Positions 8,304 to 18,286 are shown, numbered from the stretch's first letter. The stretch is DNA of 64,000 nt from Salinivirgaceae bacterium (GCA_017645945.1 JAGCNL010000076.1:62001-126000); one strand, 5' to 3'. The notes: generated from the letters alone by a model not told the origin. Made by a program: numbers and translations.

Positions 8304-11126
8304 TTAGAAATTAGCTTTTACACCAATGTTGAAGAATCGCGATTGTGGCGCGCTGCCAACATTCATCTCCATGTGTTCTCTTTCTTTTGCTATGGTAAGC
8401 AGGTCTGCACCGCTTACGTATGCTGTCAGACCTTTAATGAACAAATCGCCAAACACTTCGCTTGGAACTTCATAGCTGATTTGGATTTTGTCCAAAGTGA
8501 ATGCATTATTTTTATACAGCCAAAAATCAGAAATACGGTTGTTATTGCCGCCAGCCGTTGTTGTGAGGGCAGGATATTTGGCGTCAGGGTTCTCCGGAGT
8601 CCAAGTATCGCGGACAATGGCTGAGTATTTTGAGTCTTTGTTGATCCAATAATACGAGCTGTTCTTTGCACCATACGCACCGCTTCGTGCAGAGCCCAAA
8701 GCATGGAATGTGAAGTTTTTGTATTTGATAACCATGTTCATACCCAAAGTCAGAGGTGAACCGTAGCTACCCCATTTGCCAAGATAAACAGTGTCCAAAT
8801 CAGTGATTTGACCATCCCCGTTCTGGTCCTTATACTTAAGGTCTCCTGGACGCACTATTTTTTCAAATGACTGCACTGGCGATTCGTCTATCTCTTCCTG
8901 ACTTTGGAACATACCCAAGCACTCAAGGCCCCAAATGGCGTCAACCGGCTTTCCTTCCTTGTGCTGATAATCCACTTTTGGGGTTTCCTCGAAAATTGTG
9001 CGCTCTGTGGTATAATAAGTTCCAAATACGCCAAAAGTCACGTCGAAATCGCTGATTTTTTTGTTGAGGTTAACCGCGAAATCGAAACCTGTGCGCTTAA
9101 TCTCATTGTTGTTCAGATAAGGCAGGAACTCTGCCAAGTGATTCGGCCAATCGCTCTTGTCTTTGATGATGTACCCCGACATTTTGTTGGTAAAGTAGGT
9201 AAAATCAAGATTTACAAACTTATCGAACATCGAAGCCTTGATGTTGGCATTGAACTCTTTGCGTTTAATCATTTCAAGTCCAACATTATCGCCACGGTCA
9301 GGTTTAATTGATGTCGCGTTTGAGCCGTCATACCAGGTGAATCCCCAACCGTTTGCACTCCAAACACCATCGTACATATAGTAGCTGCTGATGTCGACAT
9401 CTTCGTTAAGAATGCCTGCTGATGCTGAGATCATCAAATTATCAAGAATTGACACATTCTCCAAAAATGACTCTTTGCTAAGACGCCATCCGATTGTTCC
9501 TGTCGGCGAGAATGCTGCACGGTGGCCTTCAGCAAGTTTTGCCGAATAAGCTTCAGCAGCGCTGAACTGTGCATAAAAACGTTGGTCGAAATTATAGCTT
9601 ACGTCGAAACCTAAATTGGCATTGGTTCTGGCATGATAGTCACCAGAGCGGAATTGCTGGAAGCAGTTGCCCAACACCATTGCCGACACATTGTGGCTGC
9701 CGAATTTACGATTGTACTCGAAAGCAGCATTACCAGCCAGCATGCGGTTGTCGGTACTGTTTGATATGGATTGTTGTCCGTTGTTCAAGTCCTCTCCTTC
9801 CTTTTTCAGTTTGGTTATAGTCTCTGTCTTCGAATCCCAAGTAGGAATAAATATTGCATACTGAGGATTGAACGACTGAGTATAATTTGTTTGGAAATCC
9901 ATTCCCAACGAAGTCTTGAACGCCAACCCTTCGAGCAGTTTGCTCAAGTCAAAACGCATTCCTGCGTCGAACTGGAACTGGCGGCTTGTCCATTTTGTTT
10001 TGCCTCCGGCATATATCTGAGCAAACACATTGTTTGCATCAGTAGCGTTGGCCCCTGCAAGGAATTTGCCGTCGTAAATATTGTCAGTAGTCTCTATAAG
10101 AGTTGCTGCTTCTGTGCCTTTCTCTATCATATCAACAGGAATAAGCAACGCCGTGTTCGTTTTCAGATTAGGCTTAATGTTCGGACGGATTGTCGCAGCA
10201 TCTGACCAAAAGTTGCCCTTGCGGCTGTTGATGTCATAGAACGTTGCATTAGCATCAATGTATGCGCTGATGTACTTGCTCAAGTTCATATCAACATTTC
10301 CGCGCACGCTGAGACGGTTTGTGCGGTCGTGCTTTGTCTCGCCAATTTTCAGGTAGTCACCAAAAGTGTAGGCGTTGATGTTGACATAATAACGGGCGAT
10401 TTTGCTGCCACCTGAGAATTCCAGAACAGCATCTTCAGTATTATAAAACTTTTTGATGTATTCCGACGAATAGAAATCAATGTCAGGATAGTGATAAGGG
10501 TTGACTCCCGATTCGTATTTTTCTATCTGTTCGTCGGTGTACACTGGTTTGTCCACCCCTCCATTATCGTTTTTACTTGCCTGATTATAGTAGCGCATAT
10601 ACTCGGCCGCGCCTACATACTCTGGCAGTTTTTTAGCCACATTGAACCCGACATTAAAACGTCCGTCGATCTGAAGCTTTTCGTTTAACTGTCCACGTTT
10701 GGTTGCAATAAGGACAACTCCTTTGGCGGCACGGCTGCCATAGAGCGCCACAGCGTTTGCTCCTTTCAGGAAAGTGATCTGAGCAATCTCAGAAGGCATG
10801 ACATTGTTGGCTTCACGCGGCATACCGTCGACAAGAACCAGATAGTCATCCATACCCCACATATTAGAGCCATTCCATCCATTTGCAAGCGACACCATAT
10901 TAGTCAAACTGTATGTTGTATAGTTGCTGTTAAGCATCTCTTCCACATTCACCACCGATACGCCTGTCAACAAGTCGTCCTGCGCCACTTTCCTGAATGC
11001 GGTGTTTACCATATAAACCGAATCAGAAGAGACAGCTACGGTATCGTTCGCAACCTGCGCCAACAAACTGCAAGGCAGAGAAAGCAAAGTGGCACATACC
11101 AATATTTTATTATGTATATATTTCAT
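8304..11126 (-). CDS. SusC-family TonB-dependent transporter, XusC-like, no N-terminal extension (module 1)
   Basis: A 940-residue outer-membrane transporter from the ATG at 11126; the frame is open to 11150 but 11126 starts a clean signal peptide (MKYIHNKILVCATLLSLP) and restores the same 36-bp gap seen in module 2. The plug domain begins almost at once (VSVVNVEEMLNSNY, then LVLVDGMPREANNV and GANAVALYGSRAAKGVVLI). The roughly 80-residue carboxypeptidase-regulatory-like domain usual in SusC proteins is absent, as is a clear TonB box. The barrel ends SRFFNIGVKANF with the terminal Phe of outer-membrane proteins. It probably imports oligosaccharide with the SusD partner encoded next. Confidence 0.9.
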   Translation of the reverse strand: MKYIHNKILVCATLLSLPCSLLAQVANDTVAVSSDSVYMVNTAFRKVAQDDLLTGVSVVNVEEMLNSNYTTYSLTNMVSLANGWNGSNMWGMDDYLVLVDGMPREANNVMPSEIAQITFLKGANAVALYGSRAAKGVVLIATKRGQLNEKLQIDGRFNVGFNVAKKLPEYVGAAEYMRYYNQASKNDNGGVDKPVYTDEQIEKYESGVNPYHYPDIDFYSSEYIKKFYNTEDAVLEFSGGSKIARYYVNINAYTFGDYLKIGETKHDRTNRLSVRGNVDMNLSKYISAYIDANATFYDINSRKGNFWSDAATIRPNIKPNLKTNTALLIPVDMIEKGTEAATLIETTDNIYDGKFLAGANATDANNVFAQIYAGGKTKWTSRQFQFDAGMRFDLSKLLEGLAFKTSLGMDFQTNYTQSFNPQYAIFIPTWDSKTETITKLKKEGEDLNNGQQSISNSTDNRMLAGNAAFEYNRKFGSHNVSAMVLGNCFQQFRSGDYHARTNANLGFDVSYNFDQRFYAQFSAAEAYSAKLAEGHRAAFSPTGTIGWRLSKESFLENVSILDNLMISASAGILNEDVDISSYYMYDGVWSANGWGFTWYDGSNATSIKPDRGDNVGLEMIKRKEFNANIKASMFDKFVNLDFTYFTNKMSGYIIKDKSDWPNHLAEFLPYLNNNEIKRTGFDFAVNLNKKISDFDVTFGVFGTYYTTERTIFEETPKVDYQHKEGKPVDAIWGLECLGMFQSQEEIDESPVQSFEKIVRPGDLKYKDQNGDGQITDLDTVYLGKWGSYGSPLTLGMNMVIKYKNFTFHALGSARSGAYGAKNSSYYWINKDSKYSAIVRDTWTPENPDAKYPALTTTAGGNNNRISDFWLYKNNAFTLDKIQISYEVPSEVFGDLFIKGLTAYVSGADLLTIAKEREHMEMNVGSAPQSRFFNIGVKANF

Positions 11127-11162
11127 TTTATTATATTTAAGATTCAACATTGACTAATATTG

Positions 11163-13136
11163 TTACCATCCGGGGTTTTGAGCAAATTCTGAATAGATAT
11201 ACACATCATCATCGAGGAATGGGAACCAATAGTGCTGCGTTCCAAAATTGCGGGTGAGAATCTCTCTTCGTGTATAGCCGACAACTTCCGCATCGCGCGG
11301 ATCGTTGTTCTCATCCTCGTACCAGCTTTGCGGATGAACGCGCTTGAACTCTGTTGCATACTTGGTATTGTATGGTGGTTCGGTCAAGAGCAGCCAGCGT
11401 TGCAAGTCGTTGAAACGGAAACCTTCAAACGATAGTTCCACTGCACGCTCACGACGTACCTCATCCAAGAATTTTTTTCTGTCAGCAACATATTTTGCAG
11501 CCACATGACCGGCACCGCAACGATCGCGGATGGTATTGATTGCATCCTCAGCTGTCTTGTCAAAATCTGATGCTTTATAGCTTGCATCGCCGGCAGCCGC
11601 ACACGCCTCAGCATACATCAGATAGATGTCGGCCAAGCGCATATAGGGCAAATAGCAATGCAGACTACCAGTCCAGTTATATGCTTCATCCACAATATTG
11701 CAAGTATGCGGAACGAGTTTCTGAATAAAGTAACCTGTCTGGCTGCCATTTGCCACCGGACGCATATTGCCATCCGTGAACAGCTCGCAGTAAACGTATG
11801 GTTTTCTCTCTTCTGAGGCTGCTCCATTAATATATTTGAATCCGTCAAACACAATGTCGTGATAGAAACGCGGATCGCGGTTTTTGAACGGGTGCGTCGG
11901 GTCGAAACCTGACTCTGGGTCGTCAATAGGCAATCCATTCTCCATTCCGTACATCTCAACAAGGTTGCCTGTCGGCTGGTGGATAACGTTGTCGTGCTCA
12001 ACTATACCGCCCACTTTAGGTCCGAATACTTTTGCTGTATTCCAGTTGGTGTTGTTTGCATCACCAACGTTGCCTGAAGGACCACGCATAATAGCCTCGG
12101 TTGAACCTGGCTGTTTCCAGTTTTGCTTGGTTGTATAGAACAAATCAGAATAGCATGTCTTTGCACCTTTTGCCTTTTCATGGTCGTAAACATTGCTGAA
12201 ATTGAACTCAACAAGCGCATACTGCGTCTCGCCGCTTTCAACCAGATCCAGCAACTCACCAAAAGCTTCGGCTGCACGTTGGCAATATGCCTTATCATAG
12301 TCGTAAGTTTTGGCTCCACCAAGCTCTCCTTTGTCATTGTTTGCCATAAGTGGCGAGCCGCCCCAAAGCAGGCACTTGCCAAGATAGCCCAATGCTGTGA
12401 TTTTGTTCACACGCAAATCATTTTTGCCAGCAATACCATAGTCTGTGCTTGCCGTAAGATTGTCCCAATCGATAGGCAGCAGATCGGCTGCTTTTCGGAA
12501 GTCGCGTGCACAACTGTCAGCGCAATCCTGGAACGAAAGACGCGGGAGTTTCTCAATATTCGACGGATCGAGAGCCCTATTGATGTATGGCAGACCTCCG
12601 AAGTATTCCATCAGCTCAAAATGCCACCATGCACGGAAAAAGTATGCCTGGCCAAGAATAAGGTCACGTTCTTCATCAGTTCCCACCATCTTGTCGATGT
12701 TCTCAATGGCTATGTTGCATTTGCGGATGCAGTACCATGAATGAGGCCAGAGAGTGTGTGTTTTGCCCTGACCGACATCCACCAAACGCCATGAAGGGTC
12801 GCTACCTCCACTATACAGCCAGTTACCTGTTGTGCTCCAGGCACGGAAATTACCCAGATCGACCTGATGAGTCATACGATTGTCAGCCTCAGGGTTAAAA
12901 ATTTCATCGTCACCCCAGTTCCACGAAGGACACCAGTTGCATTTCTCCTTATCGGGAATGCAGTTGTAAATCTCCTCAATAAAACCTTGATAGTTTTTGA
13001 AATTCTTGAAAGCGTCATCTGCCGACACGCTTGTTCCCGGTTCTCTGTCAAGATAGTCTTTGCACGAAGTAAGATTTGCGCAAAGAGCCAATCCCAACAA
13101 ACCCATAAATATGAATGAATTAAATATCTTTTTCAT
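11163..13136 (-). CDS. SusD/RagB-family lipoprotein, XusB-like (module 1)
   Basis: A 657-residue SusD homologue; lipobox Cys25 (NLTSC) followed by KDYLDREPGT, the DYLDxxP start common to the family. It includes the TPR-like core segment AYFFRAWWHFELMEYFGGLPY, the block RRERAVELSFEGFRFNDLQRW, and the C-terminal FAQNPGW. It lies 11 bp after the large SusC gene and is its likely lid. The paralogue in module 2 (23109-25124) shares almost the whole C-terminal third. Other SusD proteins in the window match it much less well, so the two SusD genes of a module are different subfamilies. Confidence 0.93.
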   Translation of the reverse strand: MKKIFNSFIFMGLLGLALCANLTSCKDYLDREPGTSVSADDAFKNFKNYQGFIEEIYNCIPDKEKCNWCPSWNWGDDEIFNPEADNRMTHQVDLGNFRAWSTTGNWLYSGGSDPSWRLVDVGQGKTHTLWPHSWYCIRKCNIAIENIDKMVGTDEERDLILGQAYFFRAWWHFELMEYFGGLPYINRALDPSNIEKLPRLSFQDCADSCARDFRKAADLLPIDWDNLTASTDYGIAGKNDLRVNKITALGYLGKCLLWGGSPLMANNDKGELGGAKTYDYDKAYCQRAAEAFGELLDLVESGETQYALVEFNFSNVYDHEKAKGAKTCYSDLFYTTKQNWKQPGSTEAIMRGPSGNVGDANNTNWNTAKVFGPKVGGIVEHDNVIHQPTGNLVEMYGMENGLPIDDPESGFDPTHPFKNRDPRFYHDIVFDGFKYINGAASEERKPYVYCELFTDGNMRPVANGSQTGYFIQKLVPHTCNIVDEAYNWTGSLHCYLPYMRLADIYLMYAEACAAAGDASYKASDFDKTAEDAINTIRDRCGAGHVAAKYVADRKKFLDEVRRERAVELSFEGFRFNDLQRWLLLTEPPYNTKYATEFKRVHPQSWYEDENNDPRDAEVVGYTRREILTRNFGTQHYWFPFLDDDVYIYSEFAQNPGW

Positions 13137-13147
13137 CGTCGTAAGTA

Positions 13148-16100
13148 TTATAGTGTGAGTTTAAGACCGAAATTGAAACGCTTGACTGTTGGATAAGCAC
13201 CTAACCAGCCGCCACCACCCAAGTTGGCCTCACGGTCATCGGGCATACGGGTCCATAACCAAAGGTTATTGCCATTGACAAACAATTTCAAATAATTAAG
13301 ACCAATTTTCTTAATCCAGCCATCATTCCAAGAATATGCCAACTCCACATTCTTCAAACGGATATAAGAACCGTCGAACTGATATTGGGTACCACTGCCC
13401 TCACCACTTGATGAAGCTGTTGCCCAGTGATAGATTGTGTATTCGGCATTCGTATTGTCTTTTGTCCAAGTCGAACCCAAATCATATACGGTGTTCAGTT
13501 TACTACCGAAGCTTGTCAGCCCAACATCGCGGGTAACATTTGTTACGCCATAGAATTGTGCAAAACAGCTGAATCCTTTCCATTCAAAACCCAGAGTCGC
13601 ATTATATGTATTCTCAGGAGTTGAAGTGTACTGATATGGAGCGCTGTCCTTGCTGTCAATCACACGGTCACCATTGAAATCGATTATGTAGTAGCTGCCA
13701 GGCATACGGAAACGATCATCAGTAGCGAATGCAGGACTGCCATATAGCTCATCGATGTTATTGATGAAGCCTGCATCGATGAACGACCGTGTCTGACCAA
13801 TTGCGTAACCCTCTGACTTCTGATAGTTAGGCATAAGCTGCGGGTCATCACGCGATATGATTTCGTTCTCGTTGTGTGTCATGCTGAAGTTTGCCCAGGC
13901 GCGAGTTTCGCGGTTGAACTGCTTGTTGACACGAAGTTCAACCTCATAACCACGGGCTTTAACCTCACCCAAGTTCGAAACCGGCACATCCATACCGAAA
14001 TATGACGGAGTGGCGCGGTCAGAGCCCTTAATCAATATATCGTAGCGCTTGTCGCGGAATATCTCCACACTACCTGCAAACAAACCTTGCAAGAACGAGT
14101 AGTCGATACCGAAATTAAACTTGCGGACTGATTCCCAATGCACATCCGGGTTACCGAGTTTGCTTATACGATACCACTGGAAAGGACTTGTTACATTTTT
14201 TTCCTCGCCGACCTCAAGTGACATTTTTGCGGAACCCCCAGCACCCCACTCATCCATATACAGGAATGGATCGGAATTGTCACTACCGGCAACACCAAGC
14301 GATGCACGTACTTTTAACATATCAATATAGTGGTTATCCTTCAGGAACGAGAAGAATTCCTCTTCCGATAATGTCCAACCCAACGCACCAGAGCCAAACA
14401 TTGCAAAACGGTTGTCCTCGGAAAATTTTTCCGAGCCGTTGTATGAACCATTCAGCTCCAGATTGTAACGGTTGTTCCAACCATAGGTGATACGGGCAGC
14501 CCAGTCCTCACGGTACGACGGGATTTGTGTACCTGTGGCCTGCTGGTTGCGCGAGAACAATGCCATTGCAGTGACTTTATGCAAATCAAAGTCACGTGCC
14601 CAGTTGAACTGCAACTGATAGTACAACTTACGGAATGTAGACCAGTTGTCCATATTGCCGGCCTGAGTTCCCCACTTTCTGTCTTTATCCTCCATCCAGT
14701 CAAGACTTGTCGTATTGTTGATTTGTTTGCGCAGATTAACTTGTCCCGTCTTAGGGTCGATCCATTTTTGTTGAACATCATTCCAGTCGTCGCTAACACC
14801 ACGGTTAATTTCTTTAAATGTGTTGTCGAGCGACACATTGCCTCGGAAACTCAAACCTTTTGTTAAAAAATCAAGGTTCTGTTCCAGAATAAAGTCAGTG
14901 GTTATGGTGTTGGTTGTGGTTTTTGCCATACCGCTGGTAGCAAGGTTTTGTGCCGAGTTTGTCACATTCGATACATGCGGATAGTAGCCCCACGAATTGT
15001 CCTCATACTTCGGCAGGAACACATCAGGAGCAATGTTGTAAGCTCCAGCCCAACGCTGTCCCTCCTGCCACTCGTTGCCTGCAAAGGCTCGCGGAGCTTT
15101 TTTAATGCCGAGCGAACCATACAGATTGATACGGAATATTGTGGTTCTTGTTATAGTGAAATCAAGGTTGCTGCGTGCATTTATACGCTGATAGCTATAA
15201 CCCGACTCATAACCACGGTCGTTATCAAAAACGCGCATAAGGTCACTATCATTCATATAATCAGCTGATGTGTAGTATTTTACAAACTTCGAACCACCAC
15301 TAATGCTTAAGTTTGCATTATAAGATATTGCCTGGTCTTTAAACAATTCGTCCTGCCAGTCAACATTCGGATAACGCTCCTTGTTCAAAAGCACCACACC
15401 TTGTTCGTTCACCGTTGTTCCCTCAGGGTCACGATATTTTTCAATCTCGCTTTGCGGAGTGATGTATGCCCACGACTCTGTCGGAGTGATTGCCAACTCG
15501 TTCTCAATTGTCTTATTGCGCTCAACCAAAGCATCGTAAGAGTCGAGTTTATTAGGCAGTTTCGACACACGCTTTACAGTTGTGGTGAAACCAGCGTCGA
15601 TGCGGGCCTTTCCCTCTTCACCGCGCTTGGTGGTGATAAGGATAACTCCGTTGGCGCCACGTACACCATAAACGGCTGTTGCCGATGCGTCTTTCAAAAC
15701 AGATATGCTCTCAACAGAAGAAACATCAACGCTTTTCATTGCACGCTCAATACCGTCAACCAAGACAAGCGGGTCGCTGCCGTTCCATGAACTTGTGCCA
15801 CGGATAAAAATCTTTGCATCATCCTCACCAGGTTGCCCCGAGCCTTGTTCTGTAATAACTCCAGGCAGATTACCCGTCAAGGCGGCACCGAGATTTGTAA
15901 CACCGGCTGCACGCTGCAGAGTTGCGCCCGATGTTTGAGTGATAGCACCCACAACCGAAGCTTTTTTCTGCTGGCCGTAACCAACAACCACAACCTCGTC
16001 CAAACCTACCACATCAGGCACTAACGAAATGTTGTAAGGGCCTGCGCCTTTTACTGTTATCTCCTGAGTGTTGTAGCCAATGTATGTGACAACTAACACG

Positions 16101-16315
16101 TCATTGTCGGCGGCTTGCATAGTGAAATTTCCGTCGCCTCCTGTAATTGTTCCAACTGTTGTGCCTTTAATCACAACGTTAACACCTGGAACAGGCATTT
16201 GCTCCTCATCCAGTATCTTACCAGAAATCTGATGCCTCTGGGCAAAAACACTGAATGACAGCAACATCATTGGCAGAATTGCAACCGCCAATTTCCATAG
16301 TCCATGTTTCCTCAT
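13148..16315 (-). CDS. SusC-family TonB-dependent transporter, XusA-like (module 1)
   Basis: A full-length SusC of 1055 residues: signal peptide to about residue 25 (FSVFAQ), carboxypeptidase-regulatory-like domain (ISGKILDEEQMPVPGVNVV, residues 30-100), TonB-box-like DEVVVVGYG (106-114), plug (to about 245, with SVLKDASATAVYGVRGANG), then a 22-strand-type barrel ending FNFGLKLTL. It is first in the operon; an AT-rich leader of about 290 bases separates it from a TATCTTTG promoter-like box. The first 230 residues are nearly the same as in the module 2 paralogue, whereas the barrel differs much more, which suggests different ligands or loop binding partners. Confidence 0.95.
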   Translation of the reverse strand: MRKHGLWKLAVAILPMMLLSFSVFAQRHQISGKILDEEQMPVPGVNVVIKGTTVGTITGGDGNFTMQAADNDVLVVTYIGYNTQEITVKGAGPYNISLVPDVVGLDEVVVVGYGQQKKASVVGAITQTSGATLQRAAGVTNLGAALTGNLPGVITEQGSGQPGEDDAKIFIRGTSSWNGSDPLVLVDGIERAMKSVDVSSVESISVLKDASATAVYGVRGANGVILITTKRGEEGKARIDAGFTTTVKRVSKLPNKLDSYDALVERNKTIENELAITPTESWAYITPQSEIEKYRDPEGTTVNEQGVVLLNKERYPNVDWQDELFKDQAISYNANLSISGGSKFVKYYTSADYMNDSDLMRVFDNDRGYESGYSYQRINARSNLDFTITRTTIFRINLYGSLGIKKAPRAFAGNEWQEGQRWAGAYNIAPDVFLPKYEDNSWGYYPHVSNVTNSAQNLATSGMAKTTTNTITTDFILEQNLDFLTKGLSFRGNVSLDNTFKEINRGVSDDWNDVQQKWIDPKTGQVNLRKQINNTTSLDWMEDKDRKWGTQAGNMDNWSTFRKLYYQLQFNWARDFDLHKVTAMALFSRNQQATGTQIPSYREDWAARITYGWNNRYNLELNGSYNGSEKFSEDNRFAMFGSGALGWTLSEEEFFSFLKDNHYIDMLKVRASLGVAGSDNSDPFLYMDEWGAGGSAKMSLEVGEEKNVTSPFQWYRISKLGNPDVHWESVRKFNFGIDYSFLQGLFAGSVEIFRDKRYDILIKGSDRATPSYFGMDVPVSNLGEVKARGYEVELRVNKQFNRETRAWANFSMTHNENEIISRDDPQLMPNYQKSEGYAIGQTRSFIDAGFINNIDELYGSPAFATDDRFRMPGSYYIIDFNGDRVIDSKDSAPYQYTSTPENTYNATLGFEWKGFSCFAQFYGVTNVTRDVGLTSFGSKLNTVYDLGSTWTKDNTNAEYTIYHWATASSSGEGSGTQYQFDGSYIRLKNVELAYSWNDGWIKKIGLNYLKLFVNGNNLWLWTRMPDDREANLGGGGWLGAYPTVKRFNFGLKLTL

Positions 16316-16583
16316 TTCAAAAATGTTTGATTATTAATATTTTATAGTCACTTTATTTCGCTTTTGCGATTATTACTCCCCCAATTTTACGACTCGTGCC
16401 GAAGCAACATTCATTACAGTCCAAATATGTGAAAGATTATTCATATACAAATATTCGTCAACACACATATTTTTTTAAGAACGTAACAAAAATCGACAGA
16501 ATCGTGTTACTCCAGCTTTGCCATTGAACAAAATCAACATTCAAAACATTATTCCACAAATAGTTAGAACGCCAGCTCCAATT

Positions 16584-16614
16584 CTTTGTCAAGAATCAAA
16601 TCTCGACAAAGATA
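16584..16614 (-). promoter_or_regulatory. Candidate promoter with overlapping inverted repeat, Xus-like module 1
   Basis: On the minus strand 16607-16614 reads TATCTTTG, a perfect TAnnTTTG -7 box. It overlaps one arm of a perfect 7-bp inverted repeat, CTTTGTC (16584-16590) and GACAAAG (16605-16611), spaced by 14 bp. No -33 element is found at standard spacing, as expected for an activated promoter. Regulator unknown. Confidence 0.45.
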
Positions 16615-16648
16615 AAAGTATTTTTTACTTTTGTTATAAAAAACTTGC

Positions 16649-16685
16649 AAAAAAAAGGTCTTGAGAACCTCCCAAGACCTTTTTT
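16649..16685 (-). terminator. Hairpin terminator at the end of Xus-like module 2
   Basis: Inverted repeat AAAAGGTCTTG / CAAGACCTTTT with flanking A- and T-runs, 21 bp past the stop of the long XusE-like gene. It matches the module 1 terminator at 5324-5358 in stem sequence, with a changed loop. Confidence 0.87.
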
Positions 16686-16705
16686 GATCGAATCAAACCC
16701 GATTA

Positions 16706-18286
16706 CTACTCTTTGTAAACAGGTCTGAATGTCCGTATTGATGCTGCCGAACCACGATCACGCCATACAAGCGTGTCTTTGGTTGAGTAGTGCACATTAT
16801 CTTGTTTGAAATCAATGGTGTAATCAAGATAAAGAACATCACGGTCTTTATCGCCCCAAGCCTTAGGAGCACCATCTTTAACGTACTTGCCACTACCCGA
16901 TGCAGTGCACAATGCCTCGTTGTTCGATTTAATAGTGCAATCATCACCATTAAAAGTAAGAATCAGTTCGCATGGTGTATTCACATCAGCAACCTCAGTG
17001 CTTGAAATCGGCAGAAGAACCGAATTTCTGTCAAACGACGTGGTATAAACAACCTCGTCCTTCTCAACAAACTCCTTATGACGGCTTTCTGTCACTTTCT
17101 CATAACCATCAGGCTCTTTCCAAACAATGGTATCTGTCTGCATTTTGCCTGTCCATTCAAACTCGCTTGCGCCAAGGCTACCAGACAACACCTTGGTGTA
17201 ATAGTTTGAATTTGGCACTGCATTGCAACGTGGATTGCCGACTTTCTCCTCTCCGTTAATAACGAAACTTACATTATCGATATAATAATCGTTAGCATCA
17301 GATAACTCGCTAAGATTAAAGGCAATAGAGTGTCCGTCAGCCTGTCCGCTTGCGAATTTGCCAGTCAGTGTAATTGTGTTCCACTCTGTTGAGAAAGAAA
17401 CATCACCAATACCACTTCCTTTATACTCACTTGGCGCTGTATGAACTTGAGTTGTTGCTGTTGCAGCCTTTGTGGCTTTAACATCCATAGTCAAAGTGTA
17501 TTCATCGTTTGCTGCAAATGCTGTTCCCGCATCAATCCAGAACTGGTTGTCCCACACATTCGATTGCTTCTTTTCTGCGTGGATAACAATACACATATCC
17601 TCTGCTGTCTCAACTCTGCTAAGCGTCTTGTACTTTAACTTGTCAAAGTTGTCGGTACCACGGCGAAGATAAGTTGCTGTCTTCTCGTTGATATAGTTCA
17701 CGCAGAACAATGTGTAATCTTTCGGTGCGGGGTCCCATTGTGCAGGGTCTTGGCGCAAAGGCGAACTACCCTCAACAATTGGAGTACCACGGTTGATATG
17801 ATCAACACCTGAGTAATCGCCCATGACCATAGGAATAACGTAGGTGTTTTTCAGCGACAGAGGATCGTTGAAGAATTTCTCGTTCAGTTTCACCTCAACA
17901 CCGCCGCGGAAACCTCCACCATAGTCGAGAACATCACCGCTCAACTCATAATAGTCAGAAGGCATAGGCTTAACTGCGCTGCCGTCCTCAAAATACAAGC
18001 CCTGGGTGAGCGACTCGTCGACGCTGACATTAATTTTTGCATTTACGCCTGAATATGAGCCGCCGAAAGTGCCATAAATGGTGAATCTACCTTCGTTGTC
18101 GCTTGTGTTGTCGTAAGTTTCAACATTGCCCAGAATCAGAGTGCGAATCGGATACTGGTAAGCGAAATATGCTGTTGTCCCGCCATCGTAATCGGGGAAC
18201 TCTCTGTCTGAATTGCCGCACGACATAAAAGCCATTACTGCAATTCCGGCAAATAATACTGATATTACTTTACTGTTTTTCATCAC
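16706..18286 (-). CDS. XusE-like DUF1735-type lipoprotein with inserted CBM-like domain (module 2)
   Basis: A 526-residue lipoprotein with lipobox at Cys23 (AFMSC). Residues 30-218 and about 393-526 align throughout with the 360-residue paralogue of module 1. Between them, about residues 220-392 form an extra domain with the pattern of carbohydrate-binding modules inserted in Bacteroidetes GH10 xylanases: VWDNQFWIDAG, YTLTMDVKA, EWNTITLTGKF, IAFNLSELSDANDYYIDNV. I infer an added beta-sandwich that binds glycan, probably xylan-like. The domain call is from pattern memory and its exact CBM family is open. It is the last gene of module 2, 21 bp after the SusD gene. Confidence 0.8.
   Translation of the reverse strand: MMKNSKVISVLFAGIAVMAFMSCGNSDREFPDYDGGTTAYFAYQYPIRTLILGNVETYDNTSDNEGRFTIYGTFGGSYSGVNAKINVSVDESLTQGLYFEDGSAVKPMPSDYYELSGDVLDYGGGFRGGVEVKLNEKFFNDPLSLKNTYVIPMVMGDYSGVDHINRGTPIVEGSSPLRQDPAQWDPAPKDYTLFCVNYINEKTATYLRRGTDNFDKLKYKTLSRVETAEDMCIVIHAEKKQSNVWDNQFWIDAGTAFAANDEYTLTMDVKATKAATATTQVHTAPSEYKGSGIGDVSFSTEWNTITLTGKFASGQADGHSIAFNLSELSDANDYYIDNVSFVINGEEKVGNPRCNAVPNSNYYTKVLSGSLGASEFEWTGKMQTDTIVWKEPDGYEKVTESRHKEFVEKDEVVYTTSFDRNSVLLPISSTEVADVNTPCELILTFNGDDCTIKSNNEALCTASGSGKYVKDGAPKAWGDKDRDVLYLDYTIDFKQDNVHYSTKDTLVWRDRGSAASIRTFRPVYKE

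Larger units (their letters stand above)
16316..16705. other. Intergenic region between the two modules
   Basis: No gene. On the minus strand it holds, from right to left, the terminator of module 2, a -7-like box, an inverted repeat, and an AT-rich leader of about 290 bases before the XusA-like gene. The last 40 bases before the start codon (for example TATAGTCACTTT read on the plus strand) are shared with the leader of the module 2 copy at 28300-28340. Confidence 0.7.

Noticed and set aside
8304..11150. Small SusC as a truncated pseudogene
   Set aside because: The signal peptide is in place, the frame is intact, and the module 2 paralogue has the same short N-terminus, so it is an ancestral form.
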